Positions 17,033 through 25,406 of a stretch of DNA of 45,984 nucleotides are shown here, one piece after another. The DNA comes from Verrucomicrobium sp. BvORR034 (GTDB taxonomy: Bacteria; Verrucomicrobiota; Verrucomicrobiia; Verrucomicrobiales; Verrucomicrobiaceae): the NCBI RefSeq assembly GCF_000739635.1, contig NZ_BATQ01000181.1, forward strand, positions 1-45,984. The letters are read 5' to 3'. Every line of letters begins with the position of its first letter. Positions within the stretch are counted from its first letter, which is position 1. The notes beneath the pieces are model-generated. The model searched no databases. It was not told where the DNA came from and saw only the letters and a program-made list of their open reading frames with translations. Position numbers and translations under genes: made by a program.

Positions 17033-18448
17033 TTATGCGGAGAGGGCGAAGACCTCGCGGGCGTCGGCGACCTCGCCCGTGACGGCGGCGGCGGCCACCA
17101 TGAGCGGGGACATAAGGATGGTGCGTCCGGTGGGGCTGCCCTGGCGGCCCTTGAAGTTGCGGTTGCTGGAGCTGGCGCAGAGCTGGTCGCCCACGAGCTT
17201 GTCAGGGTTCATGGCCAGGCACATGGAGCAGCCCGCGCCGCGCCACTCGAATCCGGCGTCGGTGAAGACTTGGTCGATGCCTTCCTGGCGGGCCAGGACG
17301 TCCACAATCTGGGAGCCGGGAACGGCGATCGCCTTCACGTGGCCAGCGACCTTTTTACCCTTCAGGAAGCGGGCCACTTCGCGGAAGTCGGAGAGACGGC
17401 CGTTCGTGCAGCTGCCGACGAAGGCGACATCGATCCTGGTGCCCTTGATGGGGGCGCCGCCTTCGAGCTTCATGTACTCCAGCGCTTCCTGGATGGAGAT
17501 GCGCTGCTCGGCACTGGTGCCGCTTTCCACGGTGGGCACCTGCTCGTTCACGGCGATGGCCTGGTCTGGGCTCACGCCCCAGGTCACGGTGGGTGGCACG
17601 TCCTCGGCGCGGATGTTCACCACATCGTCATAGACTGCGTCGGCATCGGAGGCGACGGCGCGCCAGGCGGCGACGGCCTTGTCCCACTCCTCGCCCTTGG
17701 GCGAGTACGGGCGGCCTTTCAGGTACTCAAAGGTCTTTTCATCCGGATTGACGTAACCGGCCCGGGCCCCGCCCTCGATGGACATGTTGCACACGGTCAT
17801 GCGCTCTTCCATCGTGAAGCCGTCGAAGATGCTGCCGCCGTACTCATACGCGTAGCCCTTGCCGCCACCAGCGCCGAGGAGGCGGATGATGTGGAGGATG
17901 ACGTCCTTGGAATACACGCCGGGGCGAAGCTCGCCGTCCACGTTGATGCGGCGCACCTTCATAGGGCTGAGCGCCATGGTCTGGGTGGCCAGAATGTCAC
18001 GCACCTGGGTGGTGCCGATGCCGAAAGCGATGGCGCCGAAGGCCCCGTGCGTGGCAGTGTGGGAGTCGCCGCAAGCGATGGTGGTGCCCGGCTGGGTGAT
18101 GCCCTGCTCCGGTCCGACCACGTGCACAATGCCCTGCTTGCCGCTGCGCAGATCGAAATAAGTGACGCCGAATTCTTTGGCGTTGCGGTTGAGCTCCTTG
18201 ATCATCGCATCCGCCAGGGAGTCCGAGAAAGGCTCCTCCCGCTGGTCGGTGGGGACGATGTGGTCCACGGTCGCAAAGGTGCGCTGGGGATAGGCCACCT
18301 TCAGGCCGAGATCGCGCAACATGCCGAACGCCTGGGGGCTGGTGACCTCGTGAATCAGGTGGGTATCAATAAGGAGCTGCGTCTGCCCATTGGAGAGCGT
18401 AGCGACGGAGTGAGATTCCCAAACTTTCTGGAAGAGTGTCTTGCCCAT
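17033..18448 (-). CDS. leuC: 3-isopropylmalate dehydratase large subunit
   Basis: The 471-residue large subunit carries the 4Fe-4S cluster of the isomerase. Cluster ligands are the Cys in GSCTNGR (about 347) and the two in [11 protein letters not shown] (about 406 and 409). [10 protein letters not shown] and [20 protein letters not shown] are typical aconitase-family blocks. The start [13 protein letters not shown] matches homologues. It is the first gene of the leuC-leuD operon. No attenuator-like leader peptide with Leu codons was recognised upstream; that region is repeat sequence. Confidence 0.97.
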   Translation of the reverse strand: MGKTLFQKVWESHSVATLSNGQTQLLIDTHLIHEVTSPQAFGMLRDLGLKVAYPQRTFATVDHIVPTDQREEPFSDSLADAMIKELNRNAKEFGVTYFDLRSGKQGIVHVVGPEQGITQPGTTIACGDSHTATHGAFGAIAFGIGTTQVRDILATQTMALSPMKVRRINVDGELRPGVYSKDVILHIIRLLGAGGGKGYAYEYGGSIFDGFTMEERMTVCNMSIEGGARAGYVNPDEKTFEYLKGRPYSPKGEEWDKAVAAWRAVASDADAVYDDVVNIRAEDVPPTVTWGVSPDQAIAVNEQVPTVESGTSAEQRISIQEALEYMKLEGGAPIKGTRIDVAFVGSCTNGRLSDFREVARFLKGKKVAGHVKAIAVPGSQIVDVLARQEGIDQVFTDAGFEWRGAGCSMCLAMNPDKLVGDQLCASSSNRNFKGRQGSPTGRTILMSPLMVAAAAVTGEVADAREVFALSA

Positions 18449-18571
18449 TTGCTTCAGTACGTGTGTGGCCCAGACCGGGACGGACCGGGGGACGGGAGTT
18501 TAGCACGGAAGGGCCGGGGGGAAAGTGCAATCTTTGAGCCGACTTCGCCGGCAGACGCCGACCGCTTCGCG

Positions 18572-18613
18572 GAGACACCAGACTGGAAGACTCCAGACAC
18601 CAGACTTGAGTTG
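18572..18613 (+). repeat. AGAC-heptad repeat, copy A6
   Basis: Preceded by the stem-forming CCGCTTCGCGG. Five AGAC units are followed by TTGAGTTGAAG, a divergent tail. Confidence 0.8.
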
Positions 18614-18636
18614 AAGCAGGGGGGTGGGGCCCCCGA

Positions 18637-18723
18637 CCAGTGCGTCAGTTCGTCAGTGGGCAGTGCGTCAAGGCTTTGGGCCTGAAACTGTACGGAGTCC
18701 AGGCTTCAGCCTGTGCGAGTCAC
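18637..18723 (-). repeat. Palindromic repeat family B, inverted
   Basis: The reverse complement of the 14462 copy: TGCGTCAGTGGGCAGTGCGT, then CAGGCTTCAGCCTGTGCGAG. Confidence 0.8.
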
Positions 18724-18740
18724 AGAACGCGCCCAACGGA

Positions 18741-18782
18741 GCGGTCAGTAAAAGGAGGCGGGGGTTCCCCAGCCCCGCTCAG
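18741..18782 (-). repeat. Family E module (GGAGGCGGGGGTTCC)
   Basis: Carries GGTCAGTAAAAGGAGGCGGG and ends CAGCCCCGCTCAG. Copies lie at 21076-21118 in the same orientation and at 12397-12438 and 12643-12684 inverted. Confidence 0.7.
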
Positions 18783-18791
18783 TTCGAAGCT

Positions 18792-18869
18792 GTTCGTAGT
18801 ACAAACTTCAGTTTGCTCAGTGCAGCTGGGGTAAGGCGTCCTGAGCAAACTGAAGTTTGTACTACGAAC
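18792..18869. repeat. Perfect 29-bp inverted repeat (family B, ACTTCAGT core)
   Basis: Left arm 18792-18820 and right arm 18841-18869 are exact reverse complements around a 20-bp spacer. Each arm holds a smaller palindrome, AAACTTCAGTTT. The full element could form a 29-bp hairpin. Confidence 0.9.
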
Positions 18870-18942
18870 AGAGCCCCGCCAGCCAAGTCAGGAGCGCTCC
18901 CTTTGTGCCTTCATGCCTTTGTGTGAGCGCATGAAGAAGCTC

Positions 18943-18985
18943 TTCTCGGGTCTGATGTCTGGCGTCTGGCAGTCTGGTGTCTCCC
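18943..18985 (-). repeat. AGAC-heptad repeat, copy A7, 3' of the lipoprotein gene
   Basis: Reverse orientation, starting 44 bp after the stop of the minus-strand lipoprotein gene at 19030 and running away from it. Confidence 0.8.
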
Positions 18986-19029
18986 CCACCTTTCACTTTT
19001 TACTCTCAACTTTTCAATTCTGGATATTT

Positions 19030-19695
19030 TCACTCCTGAAGCTTCTCAATCCTCAGATTCCTCAGCTGTGCCTCCGTCCTAAACGACGCGAACCCAAACG
19101 GCATGCAGCGATCGATCTCCCCCGCTCGCATGCTCAGCTGGCGGCCGACGATGTTGGCATTGATGATGGGGCGGCCGTCCAGCCAGACTTGGAGGGATTT
19201 CTCACGGACCTCGATGCGGACGTGGTACCAGTGGTCGTTCTCCAGGGTCTGGCGGCTGCCGGTGAGGTTCTCGGAGGCGTCGTAGCCGTCGATGGAGGAG
19301 ATGCCGACCTGGGAGCCGCCCCAGCCGCCGAGCACAAAGCTCACGCACCGGTCCACGCTGCCGACTGGGAAGGTCACGGTGCCAAAGAAATCCGTGCCCT
19401 GCACGCGCCGGGCCTCATAGCTGATGGCGTAGTCGATCACCGGCAGGTCATCGGCCTTCCAGTGGCGGTACACGATCCCCGTCATGGGGCTGCCCGCCTT
19501 GAGTACGAACTCATCCGTCTCCCGGGTGAAGCCGCCACTGTGGGCCATTTCCGCCTCATGCCAGCGGTGCAGGTGCGGGGAGGCAAAGAGCGTCCACCCG
19601 GGAGCCAGAGCCTCCGCATGGTCCGGGCTGTCGCAGGCCGGGAGGGCGAGGAGAAACGCCCCCAGCAGGATCAGCGACAGCCCGGAAAGTTTCAT
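19030..19695 (-). CDS. Lipoprotein with DUF1080/LamG-like sugar-hydrolase fold
   Basis: The 221-residue protein starts MKLSGLSLILLGAFLLALPAC, a lipoprotein signal with lipobox LPAC, so it is probably anchored in the membrane. The mature part is a beta-sandwich resembling DUF1080 (3-keto-disaccharide hydrolase-like) proteins: GWTLFASPHLHRW at the start, WYHVRIEVREKSLQVWLDG in the middle and FGFASFRTEAQLRNLRI at the end. The start ATG overlaps the stop of the upstream EVE gene by 4 bp (ATGA), suggesting translational coupling. Substrate is unknown. Confidence 0.75.
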   Translation of the reverse strand: MKLSGLSLILLGAFLLALPACDSPDHAEALAPGWTLFASPHLHRWHEAEMAHSGGFTRETDEFVLKAGSPMTGIVYRHWKADDLPVIDYAISYEARRVQGTDFFGTVTFPVGSVDRCVSFVLGGWGGSQVGISSIDGYDASENLTGSRQTLENDHWYHVRIEVREKSLQVWLDGRPIINANIVGRQLSMRAGEIDRCMPFGFASFRTEAQLRNLRIEKLQE

Positions 19696-20168
19696 GATTT
19701 CTTGATGCCCCCGCCCATCTTGCAGATGAGGTCGAAGTCCTTCTTGCTCACCTCCGTGATCGAGAGCCGGTTGCCCCGGCGGAGGATCAGGAGGTCCGCC
19801 AGCCGGGGCTCCTCGCGCAGGGCGTCCAGGCTCACAAAACTCTTCAGGTCCGCCTCGTAGGCCACATCCACCAGCAGCCACGCGGGATTCTCCGGCTTGC
19901 TTTTGGGGTCGTGGTACTCGCCGCCCACCTCGAACTGCGTGGGGTCCGGTCGCGCCTCAGAGGCGATCTTGATCACACCCGCCACCCCGGGCTCCGGGCA
20001 GCTCGAGTGGTAGAAAAAGCCGAGATCTCCCGCCTTCATGTCATCGCGCATCATGTTGCGCACCTGATAATTACGCACCCCGTTCCACGGTTCGGTGCGC
20101 TTGGGGCGTTCTTTGAGGTGATCAAATGAGAAAACGTCCGGTTCGGATTTGAGTAGCCAGTAACGCAT
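19692..20168 (-). CDS. EVE domain protein
   Basis: The 158-residue protein starts MRYWLLKSEPDVFSFDHL, the hallmark of EVE/PUA-like proteins (thymocyte nuclear protein 1 type). Further typical blocks are WNGVRNYQVRNMMRDDMK, LGFFYHSSC and NPAWLLVDVAY. The fold is linked to binding modified bases in nucleic acids; the role here is not known. It overlaps the lipoprotein gene by 4 bp. Its start overlaps the 5' end of the open frame of the divergent SGNH hydrolase gene, so the two promoters must overlap coding sequence. Confidence 0.93.
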   Translation of the reverse strand: MRYWLLKSEPDVFSFDHLKERPKRTEPWNGVRNYQVRNMMRDDMKAGDLGFFYHSSCPEPGVAGVIKIASEARPDPTQFEVGGEYHDPKSKPENPAWLLVDVAYEADLKSFVSLDALREEPRLADLLILRRGNRLSITEVSKKDFDLICKMGGGIKKS

Positions 20169-20187
20169 GGTTCAGCATACTGGCGGG

Positions 20188-21009
20188 ATGAAGGGGAGGT
20201 GCCAATGGATTTTGACACTGGGAAAGGGCTGCGTCGCGGCCTGCCTCCTGCTCGGCGGAATGATGCATCCGTCCGCCCTGTTGGCGCTGGATCCGTACTA
20301 CCCCCAGCCGCCTGAGCGGAAGCCTGAACTCCCGCTGCCTCCGTCGGATGCCGATTGGAAACGCCGCGTGGGGGAGCAGGAGCAGCAACTTGCCAATCAA
20401 ACGGCGCGGGTGTGCTTCCTCGGCGACTCGCTGACGGAATTCTGGCTGCACACAGGATCGTCCGCCTGGTACAGCAAAATGGTCCCGCGGAAGCCTCTGA
20501 ACCTGGGCATCGCGGGCGACCGCACCGAGAACATCCTCTTCCGCATCCAGCGTCTGGATTTTCGCCGGGCCCGGACGGAGTTGCTGTTCCTCATGATGGG
20601 CACAAACAATCTCGGCATGGACAAGCCCGACCCTCCTGAAAAGGTGGTGCAAGCCATCCAGAAGGCCGTGACGATGCTCAAGCCCAAACTGCCTCCTCAG
20701 GCGGCCATCGTCGTGCTGGGCATCCCGCCCAGCGGCGAAACACCCCGGAGCCCTCTCCGCCAGAGCATCCAAGCGGTGAACACCCAGCTCGCCGCCGCCC
20801 CCTGGCCTGCAGGAGTGAAATACGTCCCCGTGTACGACGTGTTCGTGGATGCCGACGATCGCTGGAAGCTGGGGCTGACTCTGGACGGCACCCACTTCAG
20901 CGCCGCCGGGTACGAGGAATTGGCGAAGGTATTGAAAGAGTACCTGCCCAGCGTGGAGAAGGTGGAGGCTCCGGCGGATCCCTTTGGCGGGAAAAGGAAG
21001 CGGCAGTAA
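20188..21009 (+). CDS. Secreted SGNH/GDSL hydrolase
   Basis: From ATG 20188 the protein has 273 residues, with a signal peptide (MKGRCQWILTLGKGCVAACL and on to ALLALD). The SGNH blocks are present: GDSLTE with nucleophile S81, GIAGDRTEN as block II, GTNN with N140, and DGTH with D233 and H236. This layout resembles platelet-activating-factor acetylhydrolase-like esterases acting on acetylated sugars or lipids. ATG 20167 is an alternative start adding 7 residues. The tail is basic (GGKRKRQ). The TAA stop overlaps the first base of AGAC-heptad copy A8. Confidence 0.88.
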   Translation: MKGRCQWILTLGKGCVAACLLLGGMMHPSALLALDPYYPQPPERKPELPLPPSDADWKRRVGEQEQQLANQTARVCFLGDSLTEFWLHTGSSAWYSKMVPRKPLNLGIAGDRTENILFRIQRLDFRRARTELLFLMMGTNNLGMDKPDPPEKVVQAIQKAVTMLKPKLPPQAAIVVLGIPPSGETPRSPLRQSIQAVNTQLAAAPWPAGVKYVPVYDVFVDADDRWKLGLTLDGTHFSAAGYEELAKVLKEYLPSVEKVEAPADPFGGKRKRQ

Positions 21010-21053
21010 GACACCAGACTGCCAGACGCCAGACATCAGACCTGAACTGGCGC
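21009..21053 (+). repeat. AGAC-heptad repeat, copy A8, starting inside the stop codon
   Basis: Five AGAC units spaced 7-8-7-7, then GAACTGGCGCC. The first A is the last base of the TAA stop of the SGNH hydrolase gene. Confidence 0.88.
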
Positions 21054-21075
21054 CTCACAGAACACGTCCGCCGAA

Positions 21076-21118
21076 GCGGTCAGTAGAAAAGGAGGCGGGG
21101 GTTCCCAGCCCCGCTCAG
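21076..21118 (-). repeat. Family E module
   Basis: GCGGTCAGTAGAAAAGGAGG and onward to CCCCGCTCAG, matching the 18741 copy. Confidence 0.7.
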
Positions 21119-21177
21119 TCGAACTACCCATGATTCAATCCTGCCCAGGCCTCCCAATCCAGCGCCAGCTCAGGCAA

Positions 21178-21249
21178 GGTAGAAGAACCGTCTCGGTTCT
21201 TGTTCCCGCCTTGCCCAGCGCACCCAAGAGCCGGGACGGCTCTTCTACC
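21178..21249. repeat. Inverted repeat with AAGAGCCGGGACGG arms (family C)
   Basis: Left arm 21178-21201 (GGTAGAAGAACCGTCTCGG and on) pairs with right arm 21226-21249 (AAGAGCCGGGACGGCTCTTC and on). A one-arm relative lies at 25190-25213. Confidence 0.7.
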
Positions 21250-21356
21250 ATCACTGTGGCACCGTCCTGCACCCCAACCAAGCACCAAGCACCTCTCCCC
21301 CCCGTTCTCCAGATCTGAATTCCGCCGTCTGGCGGCCTTTTGTCTCCGCAAAATGG

Positions 21357-21400
21357 TCATGTCTTGCGTCTTGTGTCTTCTAGTCTTGCGTCTTTTCTGG
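21357..21400 (-). repeat. AGAC-heptad repeat, copy A9
   Basis: Reverse orientation. It lies 107 bp before the peptidase start and is not behind a stop codon. Confidence 0.78.
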
Positions 21401-21445
21401 CCAAACATCGCGGAGTTGATCGTTGTCTCTGCGTACTTGTATTTT

Positions 21446-21493
21446 CAGACTTTCCCCACTTTTCCCTCTTCCCTTTCCCCTTCCCCCTCTCTC
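21446..21493 (+). promoter_or_regulatory. Polypyrimidine leader before the peptidase gene
   Basis: An almost unbroken C/T run (CTTTCCCCACTTTTCCCTCT and on to CTCTCTCC) ends 14 bp before the start codon. A similar tract forms the leuC-leuD spacer. A role in translation or transcription is possible but not shown. Confidence 0.3.
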
Positions 21494-21506
21494 CGACCTG
21501 CCGAGC

Positions 21507-24500
21507 ATGAAAAAAATCTCCCCCGCTGTCCTCCTCCTGCCTGCAGTCACTGTCACGCTCGCCGTCACCGCCTTGTCAGTGGCCCAGCAGCCCCCGGCCG
21601 CAGCCGCCGCACCTGCCGCCCCCGCGATCCCGGAGTCCACCTACGTCTCCAACATCCGGCAGCTCACGTTTGAGGGGAAACGCTCCGGGGAGGGTTATTT
21701 CAACGCGGATGGCTCGAAGATGATCTTCCAGAGCGAGCGCGAGCTAGGGAACCCCTTTTACCAGATCTACCTCATGGACCTGGAAACAGGCGACCAGGAG
21801 CGCATCTCCCCTGGCTCGGGCAAAACGACCTGCGCCTGGATCCACCCGGACAATGACCACATCCTCTTCGCCTCCACCCACCTGGACCCGGAGTCGAAGG
21901 TCAAGCAGGACGCCGAGTACAAAGAACGCGAAAGCAGCCGCGTGCGCCGCTATTCCTGGGACTATGACCAGCGCTACGACCTCTTCCTTTACTCCCTGAA
22001 GGACAAGTCGCTCAAGCAGATCACCAAGGAGGAGGGCTACGACGCCGAGGGCGCGATCTCCCCGGACGGGAAACGCATTGTGTTTGCCTCGAACCGCGCC
22101 GCCTACAGCGAGCCCCTCAGCCCCGCGGACACGGAGCGCCTGAAGATCGACAAGCAGTACTTCATGGAGATCTACACCATGAACGTGGACGGCACCGACG
22201 TGAAGCGCCTGACCAGCACACCGGGCTATGACGGCGGCCCCTTCTTCAGCCACGACGGCAGCAGGATCTGCTGGCGCCGGTTCAATGAAAAAGGCGACAT
22301 CGCGGAGATCTACACGATGAACGCCGATGGCAGCGACCAGAAGCAGATCACCAAGCTGGGTGCCATGTCCTGGGCACCCTACTTCCACCCCAGCGGGGAC
22401 TACCTCATCTTCACGAACAACGTGAACGGCTTCGCCAACTTTGAGCTGTATGCGGTGGACGCTGCGGGCAAGCACGAGCCGGTGCGCATCACCACCACGG
22501 ACGGGTTCGACGGGCTGCCCGTCTTCTCCCCCGATGGCAAGAAACTGAGCTGGACCAGCGGCCGCACCTCCGGCGGCGCGAGCCAGATCTTTCTGGCCGA
22601 CTGGAATGACGAGGCTGCCTGCAAGGCCCTGGATTTAGGAAACAAAGCGCCGGTCGCCGCCAAGGATGAAGCCGGAGCCGCCCCCGCCAACAAGCCGGAC
22701 CTCTCCACCACCACGGGCGAGATCCGCCCGGAGGATATGAAACAACATGTGACCTACCTGGCCAGCCGCGAGCTGGGCGGCCGCATGACGGGCACTGAGG
22801 GCGAGCGCCTGGCCACGGAGTATGTGGCGGAAGTCTTCCAGAAGATCGGCCTGGTGCCTTTTGGCGACAAAGAAGGCTGGTACGACAACTTTGAGTTCAC
22901 CGCTGGCGTTGCCCTGGCCCCGGGCAACAAGTTCACCCTCACCGGCAAGGACGGCCCCACGGAGTTCACCGCGGATCACGACTGGCGCCCCCTCTCCTTC
23001 TCCAAGACCGGTGCGTTCGATCCCGCTGAAATCGTCTTCGCCGGGTACGGCATTGAGACCCCGGACAACGCCACCACCAGCGATGGCAAAAAGCTGGAGA
23101 CCTACAGCAGCTACGCCCACCTGGATGTGAAGGACAAATGGGTGCTCGTCTTCCGCTACCTGCCCGAGGGCATGGCCCAGGACCGCCGCAATGAGCTGAT
23201 GCGCTTCGCCAGCCTGCGGTTCAAGGCACTAACCGCCCGTGAAAAAGGCGCGCGCGGCATCCTCGTGGTGAGCGGCCCCAACAGCAAGGTGGTGGAGCAG
23301 CTCGCCCCGCTCACGTTTGACGCCTCCATGGCCGACTCCGGCCTCGCCGCCATCAGCATCACGGACACGCTGGGCGACAAGCTCCTCTCCGGCGCAGGCA
23401 AGACGCTCAAAGCCCTGCAGGACAAGCTGGACACCGGCGACCTCATGGGCGGCATCAACTGCGAAGGCTTCAAACTCGGCGTGAACATCGCCATCGCCCA
23501 GGAGAAGAAAACAGGCCGCAACGTGCTGGGCATGCTCTGCAAAGGCAGCGAGCCGGACTTCCACATCGCCCCGCTCATCATCGGCGCGCACATCGACCAC
23601 CTCGGCTCCGGCGGCGGCTCGAACTCCCGCGCCAAGGGCGACGACCTGCGCAAGATCCACTTCGGCGCTGATGACAATGCCTCTGGCACCGCGGGCATGA
23701 TGGAGATCGCCCAGTGGCTGGCCGATCTGAAGAAGCAGGGCAAGCTGGACATGAAACGCGACATCCTTTTCGCCGCCTGGTCGGGTGAGGAACTCGGCCT
23801 GCTGGGTTCCAGTCACTTCGTGGAAAGCCTGGCCAAGATGATCAAAGGCGACCCCAACGCCAAGCTCACCGGCATGATCGCTGCGTGCCTGAACATGGAC
23901 ATGATCGGCCGCTTCAACAAGACGCTCGTGCTCCAGGGCGTGGGCAGCAGCAGCGTGTGGACCAAGGAAATAGAGAAGCGCAACGCCCCCCTGGGCCTGC
24001 CCATCAGCGCCCAGTCCGATGCCCACCTGGCCACGGACTCCACCACCTTCTACACCCGCGGCATCCCCACGCTGAACGCCTTCACCGGCGCGCATGAGGA
24101 CTACCACATGCCCACCGACACGGCGGACAAGATCAACTACGAAAAAGCCGCGCAGATCGCCAAGTTCATGGGCCTGGTGGCCCGTTCCCTCTCCACCACG
24201 CACGAGGTGCCAGATTACATCGCCATGGAGGCCCCAAAGAACCAGGGGACCCGCACCGGACTGCGCGTCTATCTGGGCACCATCCCCGACTACGCCCAGG
24301 GCGACATCAAAGGCGTGAAACTCAGCGGCGTCTCCCCTGTCGGACCGGCTGCCAAGGCCGGTGTTCAGGCCGGAGACATCATCGTGAAACTGGGTCACAA
24401 GGACATCCAGAACATCTATGACTACACCTACATCATGGGCGAGCTGAAGATCGGTGAGCAAACCACCATCGTGGTGCAACGCAACGGGCAGACCGTCGAG

Positions 24501-24530
24501 ATGAAACTGACACCGGGTTCGAGGGATTGA
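21507..24530 (+). CDS. Secreted beta-propeller M28 metallopeptidase with PDZ domain
   Basis: The 1007-residue protein starts MKKISPAVLLLPAVTVTLAV, a signal peptide. Residues 45-390 are TolB/PD40-like propeller repeats (YFNADGSKMIFQSE, AISPDGKRIVFASN, FSHDGSRICW, FSPDGKKLSWTSG). A linker leads to an M28 peptidase with a PA-type insert. Zinc and catalytic residues are H695 and D697 (GAHIDH), D723 (GADDNASG), E761-E762 (SGEELG), D798 (NMDMIGR) and H867 (EDYHMPTD). A PDZ domain closes the protein (VGPAAKAGVQAGDIIVKLG, about 915-1000). It likely acts as an aminopeptidase in the periplasm or outside the cell. ATG 21507 is chosen over 21423 because of the signal peptide. Copy A10 follows the stop. 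Confidence 0.93.
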   Translation: MKKISPAVLLLPAVTVTLAVTALSVAQQPPAAAAAPAAPAIPESTYVSNIRQLTFEGKRSGEGYFNADGSKMIFQSERELGNPFYQIYLMDLETGDQERISPGSGKTTCAWIHPDNDHILFASTHLDPESKVKQDAEYKERESSRVRRYSWDYDQRYDLFLYSLKDKSLKQITKEEGYDAEGAISPDGKRIVFASNRAAYSEPLSPADTERLKIDKQYFMEIYTMNVDGTDVKRLTSTPGYDGGPFFSHDGSRICWRRFNEKGDIAEIYTMNADGSDQKQITKLGAMSWAPYFHPSGDYLIFTNNVNGFANFELYAVDAAGKHEPVRITTTDGFDGLPVFSPDGKKLSWTSGRTSGGASQIFLADWNDEAACKALDLGNKAPVAAKDEAGAAPANKPDLSTTTGEIRPEDMKQHVTYLASRELGGRMTGTEGERLATEYVAEVFQKIGLVPFGDKEGWYDNFEFTAGVALAPGNKFTLTGKDGPTEFTADHDWRPLSFSKTGAFDPAEIVFAGYGIETPDNATTSDGKKLETYSSYAHLDVKDKWVLVFRYLPEGMAQDRRNELMRFASLRFKALTAREKGARGILVVSGPNSKVVEQLAPLTFDASMADSGLAAISITDTLGDKLLSGAGKTLKALQDKLDTGDLMGGINCEGFKLGVNIAIAQEKKTGRNVLGMLCKGSEPDFHIAPLIIGAHIDHLGSGGGSNSRAKGDDLRKIHFGADDNASGTAGMMEIAQWLADLKKQGKLDMKRDILFAAWSGEELGLLGSSHFVESLAKMIKGDPNAKLTGMIAACLNMDMIGRFNKTLVLQGVGSSSVWTKEIEKRNAPLGLPISAQSDAHLATDSTTFYTRGIPTLNAFTGAHEDYHMPTDTADKINYEKAAQIAKFMGLVARSLSTTHEVPDYIAMEAPKNQGTRTGLRVYLGTIPDYAQGDIKGVKLSGVSPVGPAAKAGVQAGDIIVKLGHKDIQNIYDYTYIMGELKIGEQTTIVVQRNGQTVEMKLTPGSRD

Positions 24531-24535
24531 CCCGG

Positions 24536-24584
24536 CCCGCGAAGCGGGAGACACCAGACTCCAGACATCAGACTTGAGCTGGCA
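24536..24584 (+). repeat. AGAC-heptad repeat, copy A10, with hairpin head
   Basis: It begins 5 bp after the peptidase stop. The head CCCGCGAAGCGGG differs in sequence from the CCCGCTGCGCGGG type but keeps pairing. AGAC units follow from 24549. Confidence 0.85.
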
Positions 24585-24598
24585 GGGGCTGCTGATAG

Positions 24599-24681
24599 CG
24601 GTTCGTAGTACAAACTTTAGTTTGCCTCAGTCGGACGAGAGCAATGCGTCCTGAGCAAACCAAAGTTTGCACTACGAACCG
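24599..24681. repeat. Inverted repeat, family B (ACTTTAGT core)
   Basis: Left arm 24599-24630 and right arm 24651-24681 are imperfect reverse complements, closely matching the perfect 29-bp element at 18792. The spacers are also similar. Confidence 0.85.
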
Positions 24682-24733
24682 AGCCCCAGACCATCAGCCT
24701 GCCCAATCTCCCACTGGCTTTGGCACCCTCCCT

Positions 24734-25085
24734 TCTGCCAATCCACCTCCAACACCGTTCGTAGTTGTCGACGTGAGGAGGCACTAGCTGAAGCGTCTGC
24801 AGCATGAATCCCGCGACGAACCTCCGCACACTCCACAACCCGCTCCCGCCCGCCCAATCGCAGACCTTGGCCCCTTGATCCCCTGCCCTGCCGCAGCGCC
24901 ACAGACCGGGAAATTTGTGCCTCCTCACGTCGACAACTACACCAGCTTTGGTTGCGCTCAGGCAGAAGGCACAACGCTGGGCCCTTACACGCTGAGGCAG
25001 GCTGATACCCAAAAGCGCCCCAACCGCGCTGCTACCGCCCTCCGGTTCTAGACCATCACCAGGGGTGTGAACGTGGTGTCAAGCC
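24734..25085. repeat. Two-copy element with 24-bp perfect inverted repeat, copy G1
   Basis: Arms at 24761-24784 and 24917-24940 are exact 24-bp reverse complements (GTAGTTGTCGACGTGAGGAG plus GCAC) around a 132-bp spacer. Conserved blocks inside and outside the arms (CTGCCGCAGCGCCACAGACC, CCTCCGGTTCTAG, GTGTCAAGCC) are shared with copy G2 at about 33290-33637 in the same order and orientation. No coding capacity is evident. The 300-bp part before the EF-hand gene also holds a family H module (25109-25142). Confidence 0.82.
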
Positions 25086-25108
25086 CAAGCGAGGTTTGCT
25101 TGCCCCAG

Positions 25109-25142
25109 CGCTGGCGGCTCGACACCGCTTTCGCCTGCCGGA
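25109..25142 (+). repeat. GGCGGCTCGAC-CCGCTTTCGCCTGCCG module, family H copy 1
   Basis: A GC-rich block shared with 33648-33764 and 37300-37348. In the other two copies it is preceded by TCTTGGAGTGC. Confidence 0.65.
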
Positions 25143-25189
25143 CCAACATCCTCTTCCCCAAACCTTCTCGCCAGCCTGCAAACCCCAAA

Positions 25190-25213
25190 GAGCCGGGCCG
25201 GCTCTTCCACCAT
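25190..25213. repeat. Family C half-element
   Basis: AAGAGCCGGGCCGGCTCTTC followed by CACC. This is the right arm of the 21178-21249 inverted repeat, without a partner. Confidence 0.55.
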
Positions 25214-25253
25214 CTCCCCTGACATCCGCCTCATCCAAACCAAGCACCTCCCC

Positions 25254-25292
25254 CTCAAGTCTTGAGTCTTCTGTCCTAAAATCTTGTGTCTG
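25254..25292 (-). repeat. AGAC-heptad repeat, copy A11 (divergent)
   Basis: Reverse orientation, with the AGAC spacing disturbed in the middle (CCTAAAAT). Confidence 0.65.
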
Positions 25293-25406
25293 CTCGCATC
25301 GCGGGCTGCGATTCCCAAAAAAACCTCACACAACCCCGTGCAACTTTTTTTGCGGGGGTCTGTTTCACCCCCTGCACACCGGATCCAAATCAAACCAACG
25401 AAGACG

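Larger units (their letters stand above)
18449..19029. repeat. Intergenic repeat mosaic upstream of leuC
   Basis: No gene is supported. In order it holds AGAC-heptad copy A6 (18572), an inverted family B element (18637), a family E module (18741), a 29-bp perfect inverted repeat (18792-18869) and AGAC copy A7 (18943). The leuC promoter must lie among or before these. Confidence 0.75.
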
